A stretch of 64,000 bases of DNA from Lutjanus erythropterus (taxonomy: Eukaryota; Chordata; Actinopteri; Lutjaniformes; Lutjanidae): the NCBI GenBank assembly GCA_020091685.1, contig CM034599.1, positions 4,868,836-4,932,835 on the forward strand, in the 5' to 3' direction. Both the position numbers and the translations under genes were made by a program. Below are positions 50,701 to 62,700 of the stretch, one piece after another. Positions within the stretch are counted from its first letter, which is position 1; each line of letters starts with the position of its first letter. A model generated the notes under the pieces. It was not told the origin of the DNA, did no database searches, and saw only the letters and a program-made list of their open reading frames with translations.

Positions 50701-53700
50701 TTCTCTTCATAACTAAAAGTAGAAAAGTAATCTGATACCCAAAATACTACATAAATGTGTGAATGCAGATTTTAAAAATTTGCCAGGTGATTGTGCTGTG
50801 ATGATGAGATGTTTTTACAAACTGATACATACATGGGCAACATGTTTTCTGTTCCACTAAGGACTCACTTTGCTTTGACAATGAAGTTGTACGTGTCATT
50901 CCAGTGAGCCAGCAGGTCAGTGGCGTCTTCATCGTACACGCGTATGTTGTGATAACTGAATGTGCCTGGAAAGAAGTTGTCTATCTCCCGGGTAACGTTG
51001 AGGATATAGCCCACCCTGGGGAGGAAAGATAATGTTAACTCATCAACAACATTCCTTCTTGCTCAAATCATAGTGAAAATGTTTTTTTTTGTGCTGTTAT
51101 CTTAGTTCCTCCATAATATAAAATAAATCACCCTGTCTCTTGCAGCTCCTCCAAATTAGACGCATTCCATTCGGATCCCTACAAACAAATGAGGGAAAAT
51201 ACCGTTTAGACTTAGTATATTTTCAAATCTGTGTTATTTCTCCAAAAACAATCATTTCACAGGGAAGAAGACCTCCTTTGGGAGGGAAAGACAATTGTTT
51301 TATCTCAGTCATTCACAGGAAACATAAGATGTAAGAGACATTTTGATGGATGTTAGAGACACTATCAGTTGTCTCACCAGGTAGACGTGGTCAAAGATCA
51401 GAGTGGCTTTGTCCATCTGGCCCAGGATCAGCAGCATCTCATTGTCGATGAACTCCTTGTACTCCTTCAGGTTACAGTTCATGTGTTGTTCCAACTCTGT
51501 ACGGATCTACAAAAAAAAAAGATACACAATAAGTTGATTTTTCTCAGTCACTGTTAAGGCCAAGTAGTGGAGCGTGATACCTTTAAGGTGTTGCCCGAAA
51601 TAATCCAGTACAAAGTGGTATCAAAATGTCTCCAGTCAAATGATACCTGCGTTCAATCCTTTTCGTACACAGATCTAGGAAAAAAACGACCATCTGTATG
51701 GATTTGCTTGCAGCCAATCACCGCAACCCTTCTTTGATTTAATCTGATGCATGATTGGTCCACTTCCACAGCATCTACAACACACATGTTTCCACAGCAT
51801 GTCCCAATGCCACCAAAAATTCCAGAGCGTGGCTGTATTACAGACCTATGACATCATATGTACAGTTTTTAATACACATTTTACTAATTGAAACACCTTT
51901 AAAATGTATTTATGCTTCCATTCACATGATGGGTCTCGAATTAAGTAAAAAAAAAAAAAACTTATCTCAATGATTAGGGCTGGGTGTCGTTTAAAAAATC
52001 ATGATAACAGGACCAATACCAGTACCCTTAAAGTGATATTGATACCAATAGAGTACTTAATTTGATAAGTTTCATGTTGTATGTTTTATTTCTGTTTGTG
52101 TATCTGTGTGCTGCTGTATGTTTTACCTGTTTGCATGTAACGTTCTCGAGGTCCTGGCAGGTCATGATGCTTCTGAGTTTGGCTTTAATAAGGCACTCTG
52201 TCCTCTCTCTCTCTGAAGGCCTGCCAAAGATCAAGTCTCATAAAAATCTCTCTCACACAATAACACCTTAAATGTCATGCTATTTCAACAACAGATGCAG
52301 CAGTGATTAATGACTGTCTTTACATAAAGAATCTGATTCAGGTTGGTTTGTGTTTACTGACTTGTCGACAAACATGGGTGGCGAGTCCGGCCGCGTGGTC
52401 TCCAGGTCCTTCATGGCGTTCCACTCGTTGATGCAGCTCTGGTCTGAGGCGATGCAGCTCTCGTAGTAGCCCATCCAGGTGAGAGCCATGCCTCCAGGGA
52501 AGTAATTATACCTGCGTGACACCTCACATACCTTGTGCAGCACCTGCAGGGCTGACCTAGATTGTGGTTGGTTGGAAAGATGAAAGGTCAAAGTTTAGAT
52601 GATTTAAGTAAGTCTGATTTTGTGTGATATTTCAGTAAAAATAATCACATTAGTGGAGTGCTAACAATCTTTAAAGGCTCTGTGCAATTCTCTGCACATG
52701 CATCTTCATGTCAGCAGGTGGCAGACTGAATCAGCACTGCCTCAACCTGCCTCAGTGCAGCAGAGTGGCACATGTGTTCATCAGGAGATTTATTGTGGTG
52801 TGTCATGACGTTAGATTTTTTCAGACAGCCATTGTGGCTCCAGAGGTTGTTTATTACTCACCACATCGCCTGCACCGACACGGGTTTGAAGACGTGAGTC
52901 CGACCTGCCGTGTTCACAGTAAAGCCCCTGAGGAGCAAACAAAACAGATGGTCATCGCCTGAGCACCACGGAGCTCTGTGTGTATCCTTTTCACCCCAAG
53001 TGTCAGGTGTAGACGCAGTGTTGGGCAAAAAGTAGGGAGATATTTCTGCAGCTGTGTTCTCTGTGCGAACAGCAGGGGTCACGCTGACAGAGAGAACTCA
53101 CCCGTCTCCATCCAGATGGATCTTTGTGTCACTCCACAGAGGTAGCACCATGCCGATCGAACAGCTTTTGCTGGCAGAGGAGAAAGAAGATTAAATACCA
53201 GAAAGCTCATGTGCAAAGTCGATTTTCCGCACCTCTTTTGCTACACTTGCTACATTACAGGAAAACAAGAAATGGCAGGATTTGGAAAAAAAGGAAACAA
53301 ACTACTGTAAAAAACAACAATCTGTGCAAAATATAGTGCCTTTATAGCAGCTCCAGTTTGTGGCAGAGCTCTGTGGGTGAGTGTTGTTCACATTCATACA
53401 TATGAAGCTGAGCGCAAGGTCAATCAGGAAGGCTATCCTCAAGCCTCATTCACTCACAGCTCTCTCCCTTTAGTCTCTCTTCCCAGTTATTTTCAGTCAG
53501 CTGACTATGGACATTCACTCTTTCAATTCACCAACCAGTTATAGCCACAGTCTCCCTCAGCCAATCATGTTGTTGCCATCAAACTTTAAATCCATTCTCC
53601 TCTGCTGCTGTCAGCTGTCATTTCAGAGTGGAAATGTTGCAAATGCTCAATCATCATCAATTATCTCTGATCAAAAGGCTGCCACTGCTACAACTACTGC

Positions 53701-56700
53701 TGCTATACCAAGGCCAAGCTTAGTCGCGACCCTCCTTTACCCCATTCACCTCCAGTTGTTCGTATCCAGTGCCCTAGTTGAGTTCATCACATGAAGTCAC
53801 ACTCACGGCTTCACTGGAGTCTAATCTCCAAAGATTTTTCACATTTCTCATCTCGACTGTTCACATGTCACTTAAATATATTTTGCTCGGTCAGAATGAA
53901 GTCTCTCCTGATTGAAACACATTTGTATTTTCCAAACAGTTCATACATCATGTCTATTAGTAACATCAATTCATAACTGGAACTCTGTTAGCTTGTAACA
54001 GATCGCCAGCTGTCTGGTAAACAATGATCATAACCCCAACACACACACAGAGGGCTTACACTTACCAGTCTTTGCTGGTAAAATCGATTCCCAGTAGGAT
54101 GTTCTCCTCTGTGTCTTGTCGCCCACTGGTGTACACCACCACCATGTACCGCACACGGTCTGACCATGCACTCTCCAGCCGCACCGCCTGCACGGGGTGA
54201 AAACAACTTACTTTAACCTCAAAAGACATGTATCGGTTTAAGCGTAACTTCAGTATTTTTCAATCTATTAAGCGAGACCGCCGCAGCCATCAGCTGCAAA
54301 ACATTCTGCAATGTCGTGCTTTTAGAGAATTGCAAATCGGCAAAGTACGTTTACTAAAAGATCTTTTTTGATTTGATTTGATTTATTTAGCACATATAAA
54401 AAACATAAACAAAACAATATAAATAGTAACAAGAATATGCAAGGGAGGCTAAAAGCCTACAAGGCTTGGCATGGCTCTCCCCCAGTTGCTACGTGAAGCA
54501 CTTTGGGCTGCATGTTTGTATGAAAGGTGCTATATAAATAAAGCTGAGTTACAAACTGGAGCAAATCAAAATGCAAATACAGCTACTGATTATGAATTTG
54601 AGTCCAAATATTTTAGATTCAGACTCAGATTGATATTGTAAGTGTCCATCATGATGGGAAGAATCCCTACACAGATGCACCTTTTTGTTAAGAGTAAGGT
54701 CCTTTTTGTTCAACCAGAAAAAGACAATTCATTGCTCTCATTAAAGACACCAGATTCCATTCACAGAAACAGTAATATCATCATTATAAAACAATCTTCA
54801 TTCAAACTCAATAAATACAAAATAAAACTCACCAAAACATAACAGTTTGTCTTTCCACTGCTCAAATAGCCACCATCTCTGGTTTGGCTAAAATAAATCC
54901 TCAATTCACCTTAATTCAACAGTGAGCTTTATTTTGTTTTGTCGACTGTAAATGAAATGTGTTTTACATTGACTGTTTCTGTAAATGGAGTCTGATCGCA
55001 AGAATCCTAATTCAGTAGAATTTTGATTAAACAAAAAGGATTTTACTCTTTAACAAAATCATGATGTTGTCTGTCACTTCTTAAAACAATCTGAGCCTGT
55101 CAGTGACAGAACAAGCACTTTTAGTTGACGTTCTTTGATGATGTGCCGTTGCGCTGCTGCCAATGAAGATTGCATTGCACGGCTGCAGCGTTTTCCCACA
55201 ATGCTGTCCCCATTAGTCACTTAGACTCAAAAACATATGGTACTGCCAAACAAAATACAGTTAATTGCTGAAGTATTTAAGGAAGCGTTTCTCTGAAATG
55301 GAATTACTTTAGCATGAAAATAATTTAAGTATGTTTAATAAAAATACTTACATAAATCTAACATATGTGGGTTATGCCATACTTAATTCACATAAATCTC
55401 ATGTGGAAAGTTTGTGATTACCATGCCCCCGTTTACATAAGCACAAAAAGTCTGATTGTACACAACAGCAAATTCCTCAGAGATCTGAGAGTCCTGCTAA
55501 ATTCTGTGTCCAACAAACTGTCACAGCTGGATGTGCAAAGAAAACTGGAGTTTGATGTAATAGGGTAACTGAGTCCTCAGGATGTGTGAGAACACAGAGC
55601 TGGTAAACATAAAATGAAATAACTCAACTTCACACTAACGCATATACACACACACACACACACACCATGGAAACATTTGGTAATGCTCTCCTGAGTGCGT
55701 TCAAACCTGCTCTCATGAGCTGGTAATTACAGTGAACAAATAAGAGTCTTAAGTACACAATAAAATGCATTCTGGAGGCTTTGCTATGCCAGGTTGTTAG
55801 TCACTGGCCTGTATATGTATGTGTGTGTATGCATGTTTTTGTTTTGAAGTATGCATATACTTATGTCGTCTCTCACCAGTTTGATTCTGTCCTCCGAGCG
55901 AAGAATGTTGATCATCACCTGCAGATGTTGAGGTAAGTCGCCTGTTGAAGAGGATCAGAAAGAAAAATGATCCATGACGAACAGTGGCTGATTATAAATC
56001 TGCCTCGTCATGCACACTGACACATTTTGACATGAGACAGAAGATTCAAACAAGTTAAAGCCTGCTTCACTTTGACAACACAGATTAAGAATATTAATGA
56101 GAACATAATGCATACTGGGACATGATGTGCGTATGTAAGTGAAGGCATTGCCAGTGAAGTGAGGTGAAGTTACACTGCTCCCTAGTGTTTAAAGTCTTCC
56201 CCCAGGAGACAATAACGTAAAACCTGTTCAGCAATCCTTTATTAGCTGACGTGTGTTCATTGAAGAGAAATGAACTGGCAATAAATTATCCATCTTTGTA
56301 AGCGCTAATTTATCTGCCACAAAACCACAAATAAAGGGCTCATCTTTTTTCATTTTACACCTCAGTGCTCTCTATGCCAAGTCTGATGTAACACATGTCA
56401 GTGAAGCTGGATAATAAAAACAGGGTGTGGGGATTGACCAGCAGCTTTTCAAAAGTAGAAACCGACTGAAAGCCAGCTACATTGAAATATGTCACCACAG
56501 GTGGACAAATCATGTCACCCTGACTGGTTTTAATTGCAGCTATTGGCATGAAACAGGTAGCGCCAACCCTCTGCCTGATCACAATCTCTTTGCACCTCGC
56601 TGACAGCCGCATGTCTCTTTAATGAAATCACAGTGAAAACATTGTATTAGCACCCCTACAACATGAGATCACTTATATCTGGGTCTTATCTTAACATAAT

Positions 56701-59700
56701 GCATCTTTTTTTGTTTACACATTTTATGTCAAACTTGTAAAATGCATGAAAACAAAAGTCTGATACAGGTAACATTTCATCTGAAGGGGTGTGGGTAAGA
56801 CTGACATGACACCTGTCGTGAACATGAAGGACTCTTTGTGAGTGTTTATGACACCCAAACTATGTCAACTTTGCAATAAAATTTACAGAACTGATCGAAT
56901 GTCAATATATAAAACAGCAGTCATAAACATTCATAAAGATTCATCTGTCATCTTATGCACACCCCTTCCATTAAAGTGTTACCCTGATTACATAAATCCA
57001 CCAAGCCACCAGCCACTCCTTCCAAATTCACTGACTGAAATCATTCTTGCAGCACAAATACAAATTAAATCTTGATAAAACAGACATATCTTGTAATAAG
57101 TTCTGGTGGAACTTCAAAATATAAAGCCTTATTTTCAAAGTACCCACAGGTTTGGCAAAGTGATTTAAATGTACATGTAGAAAATGTCACAGGGGAACTT
57201 AACACTAAAGGAAAAAGGAAGGACAAACTCAAATTTCCCTTTAAGATTAAATAAAGAAAACATTCAAAGATTCTGTATCAGAGAGGTCAAGTTGTTACTG
57301 CTCGAAATAAAGACAAAATGAACGGAGCTAAAATCTGTATGAATCATTCCTTGATTACTTACGACTTCACCTCCTTCAACAGACATTGGTTAACATGTAA
57401 TTGTTAAATACCTGACAGTGTACCACATTTACAGCACGATACACAAACAAATCAAATATGATGTAAGATGATAAGATTTCAATAACTATATACATATTTT
57501 CAATGTATCATAATGTTCCTCTGTTGAGTTATTGTTTGAACATGCTGGCCTCTTTAAACCTGTTTTGCCAATATTTGATGAATAACATGAACACTATAAG
57601 TTCACTGCCCATAGCGGCTATGTTGTGTGTTTTTTGATAGTTCTGATGGATCCAAGTGGATCAAACTGTTTAGAGAGTCAAGTGAGTTCATGGGTCTGTG
57701 GCAGCCAAGTTGGCATCTGTTCTGAATAACAACAGCTGTGAGAAACTAGACACAGAAACATAAATATATCAACAGACAATTATGTATCATGTGTCCATCT
57801 TGGTGTGAGAGGTTCAAACCAGTTCAACAGATAGCCTGAACTAACACCACTGATTTTCAGGTCTGATATAAGCTACAGTTTATTAGTGGAGATTCACTGA
57901 TTCCCCCACAATGAAACAGATCAACTGTATGTAAAAGGAGACTAACATAAAATGTTATAAACATCATAGCTCTGGCCAGCACACACACAGATTAGAGTGT
58001 AATTTCCATAGGACTGCCTGATGGGACCAGAAGATATGTGAATCATATTTAAGTGACTGATTGTAGGATACGAGTTCATAGAGCAGGAATACCTCTATCA
58101 AGCACTTTGCAGAAGTCACCTCACGTCTTTTTTCTTTTCTTTTTTTTTTTTTTGAAGGTTGCAGTTCCTGGGAAATGATACAACTATTTCCTCAGTCTAA
58201 TGTTTTCTGAGAACAAAGCAGGACCAGCAAATATGTGGGTTACCTGACAAAGTGGCTGGTAGAGTGGACAGAGCTGCCAACCAAAGGCCATGACTGGCCA
58301 AACGGCCTGGCAGCATTTTTTTGCTGTTGGCTGGTGTTGAGTTCCCATCATGCAAGTGGACTGTCAGGTCAGTCTTATGTATTTAAAGTGGGGGTTCCCA
58401 AACTTTTTCAGCCAGACCCAAAAGAGAATTCTGGTGAATCCCTGACCCAAACTTACAAAAATACATAATGAATTGCCATAATATCTGTGTTTATAAACTG
58501 ATAAAGTACACAACAAATCATACGTTTACTATGTACATGAAATGTATTCATTTTATTATAAAAAAGTGTAACATTAAGTTTCTCACAACCTCATAATGAA
58601 CTTGCACTGTATATTGAAATGATAGAGGGCTTTTAATTTGAAATGGAAACAGGACATGTTGAGTTTGTATTAACAGCATAATGCACTAACTTTAACAGGG
58701 CAAATGAGAGCAGAGAAAAACAAAGCTTCAAACTAAACTGAGTGTAGTGATAGCCCACATTCCCATCATGCCTAGTGCTGGACTGAGTAGTTTGTTAAGC
58801 TGCTGTTACATGTGCCAAAATGCTAACGTATGCTCCTTTAACGTACATGTTCTGGCTTAGCTTGACTCCGTGTGTCAGCCCAGCATGTCAGTTTTTTTTT
58901 ACATGGCTGAAAGCAAAAATGAAACAGTACAATTAAGCAGATTCCTGAAAGTACAAACAGCAACACAGGAAAGACACTAAACCTCACACCTCAGAGATTC
59001 AGTTAGAAGCTACAAAAGAACTGAGAGCTCATTGTTTGCCACACATAGATTTTACTTAAATTAACAGCCAACCAAGTATATTTCGTGACCCATTTAGCAT
59101 TTTTACTTTTTTTTATCCTTCAAAATAAGAATTCAACCCACAGTCTCCAATCACTCTACCCAGCACTGTTAAATATGACTCCACTGCACTCTACCTCCCT
59201 CACCTGTTTGCTACAGACAGTTGCACACGCTCTGCACAGAAACACAGAGAGCGTGTCCTGCTTAGTAATTTGTTTTGTAAAACCTGGTTGATTTTGATGT
59301 CATTCAGTGCCATGCTGGTTTATATTGTTTTGATATACTCTGTCATTAACAACATGCCTCTGCTGGCTCATCTGCTGTTGTGAAAATTGAATCGTGGGGA
59401 AACACATGAATTGGGTTTGTTCTGCAACTTTATAAAACATACAGCTGACAAAGAAAGTCAACACATAGGACACATACAGGGAGAGAAAAATGGAGGGAGG
59501 TTGGTGAGTCAAGTCCTGATGTGTGTGTGAGCATGGAAAAGAGAAGGGAGAAAGGGAAAAGCAAGGCGAGGCTTTAAGGTTGAAGGTTGCTTCAGTAAAA
59601 TTCATCTAATAAACTATAAAACAAAGGGAATGCTGAGTATAGTTACCTACTCTCACCTTATGTACCCTTTAAAGCTCAGTGAGAAAAAGAGGACAGATGA

Positions 59701-62700
59701 GGTAATACAAACAATGAGAGCCTCTTTTAATCGTGAACAGAAGTTTTGCTCACAGTGCTACCATGAACTGGATTTAAACACTAATCTGCCTAAGCTATAC
59801 GTCTGGAACATGCTTATCAACAAGGCTGCCTGCATCCTCCTCACCTCAGCTACAAACATCTGCTGCAGTGTTAAGGAGTGCAACACATTAACTCATTGCG
59901 CCAATTCTCTACATGTCTGCTGGCGGGATCAAAGAGACAGTTTGGGTAAATGATGTGGGTAACAAAGTGTGTTTTTTGTGTGTCATGACTTGTGGTGCTC
60001 ACCTGCATGTTTGTGGTGAGGATGTGCTTTCTGGCCCTGGTGACTGCTCCCCTGCTGCAGGAAGAGAGCAGCACCTTTCACCATGAAGAAGCTCTCACTC
60101 AGGCTGAAAAAAGCAAATGGGACAGAGGAGTTAAAAGCATTAAAACATAGACGTCAGACACCGCGCTGCAGAGCAACAGCTCCGCATAATTGTGCCAGCA
60201 GCTTGTTCATTGGACAGCCAGGCTGGGAAGTGGGACACAAGACAGATGAAATATTCAGGTTTAAAAGGACAGTTGAGTTCAGTAGACACAGCCAACTAGA
60301 TGAGCATAAATCATGTTTGCCTGCTGCCGGTGATTTACCTCCACAGCTGAGTGGAAAAGCCCCGCTGCCACGTTACAGGGGCAGAACTCAGGTCTGCAGC
60401 AGCCATGAATCAAGCTTTGATCCTGAGTGCTTATCTGTCTCTTTTCTGCTGCATGGACTGCACTTAGATTTGACTTGTCAGGTTTCTGCTGCCTTGTTGT
60501 AATGCAACACAGACCTGAATAATTGACCTAACTGCAGTTGTTTGTGGCTGTTGACCGAAACACAGCAATTACCTGTTCACACACCTACCTGTAAAATTAA
60601 CTTTTTTAGGCTAGGCTTAGGAGCTGTCAACGGATGACATAAGTAAGGAACTGCAATAAAGAAGGAGTGAGGTGTTTCCTTCAGGCTGAATTCTGTCATT
60701 CCATTTCAGTGAAAAACAATGTGCGCACATTCATAAATCTACCTGGCAGCAAAGTGGAACGCATACACCTTGTTTTCTGTGTGTGCAGTCTGCCAAACCA
60801 GGACATCATTAGGAAAATAGAGAAGTGATGAGTGACAGGAACAAAACAAACTCCACACAGGTACTTAAGACAAACCTGTCTCTAATTACAGCTCCAACAT
60901 CAATGTATTGGTATAGTGTCAGTACTTCTCACTAATGTCAGCTTAAAAGAGCAAAACTGCAGTCAGTCTCATATTTTTACTGATAACATGATTTTTCAGT
61001 GAAAGCATAACCTGTTTTGTACCTACTAGGGACGTTAACCAGACTGTGACAATATCTACAGCGATAAAACATTATTAATTATTTTATTGATTTTATTTTA
61101 TTTCATAAAAGGACTGGTACTGACTTGTGTATTATTTTTGTTTTGTAGTGGTACATATATAATTCAAACATTAATTGCCAAAGAAAATTCATTTAAAGTT
61201 TTTACACATGCTTAGGTTATGGCTGACTAGTTTTGTTTTGATTTATTACAGAAGGAAAAGCAGAAGTACTTTAAGTTTACATCAGATTTAACATTTAATG
61301 GATTTAAAGAACATTTTTTTTCAAGTCACCTTTTTTTCGTTTTTAAATACTGCATGAAACACAGTATTGTGGACATTTTACTGTGGTATTACCACACCTT
61401 AGGTTTTTGGTATTTTTACATCCCTACCATCTTCAGTTTGTACTACTGTAACACTACAAACATCAGTATTGCCAAGTACCATTATTAAGTGGGAAAATGA
61501 TGATAACTGATACTGAAGTATGTGTTTACTAAGCCTAGTCAAACTGCTAATGTGATCTTCACAAAAAGAATCATAAACACACATAAACACTCATAAGTCT
61601 GCATCTGGACCACCAAAAACATACTTTGGCCACCACATTTGGCACATTTGGTGACTTGGTAGCATGTGGGGCCGTACTTAAAATATTAGCATCTATCCCT
61701 AAAATGTAAATCTTTTTATATGGGTACATCCCATGCATTTCCAAAAATACACCTATTGACCAAATGCCTTCAGTTTAAACAGGTATTAATAAAAGTGCTT
61801 CATCTAAAGGACACCAGCAACTACAACAACTTTTATTGTCACATTTTTCTATCCTGCTCTGAAAATGTTCCCTCTCTCAGCTCTCTCTGATCAGACTTTC
61901 AAAACCCACATACAGAAGAGCAGGCCGAGGCCAAACAGATGATTTTGTGGGAACAATGGACTCCGTTTTATGCACCTCGCAATAAATTCCCTCCGCCCCC
62001 AGCAGCACCACAGAAAAAAAGTTCTACAGTGACAAAGCATGGGGGTGGACACTTCTCAACAAGAGCTTTTGTCTCACTTTGGTGGATTTTGGTTTCTGTC
62101 TGTCCTCTGTTTGAGATTTATGATGCTGTCAGGAGGGTCTACTGTCAGGGAATGATGGATAATATGAAGGCTACAGCCTCATTACTGCTCAGTCGTGTGT
62201 ACAAATCTCTGCTGCTCATTTTTCCTACTTCAACTAGTAACTCAACTTTAAGTCCACAGGTCTTAGCCCGTGATACCTGATAACTTCCCAGACTGCACTT
62301 TGGTGAAATCTGAGGATGTGCGAAACTTGTCCTTATGTGTAAATCAAGAGCTGTCCCACTGCTTTACAGGCTGTACTCAGACATCCTAATTAAACAGCCT
62401 CAGCTCCACTGTCTCTTGCCCCACAGCACCCTGCTATCAGCTTCTCCACAAACACTAGGGCTAAAAATCCATCTACTATCAAAGCAAACAAAGTCTATGA
62501 CAGAAGAGCTTGCCAGATAGCCTCAATGATTCCACATGATTACAACCTACAGCACCTATAGCTCCTTTACAGACAAGAGAGGCAAAGAATGCCAACACAT
62601 CAGGTCATACAGAGGAAGAGTCGAAGGAATATCACTGATAGAGTCAGTGATTTGTCCACCACTAAATCTCCGCTTCCACTGTACGGTAACTTATTTTGAC

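Noticed and set aside
53988-54206. Gly/His-rich minus-strand frame over ssh1 exon 4
   Set aside because: Wrong frame of a real exon; the correct frame gives the conserved RLESAW..RYMVVVY segment.
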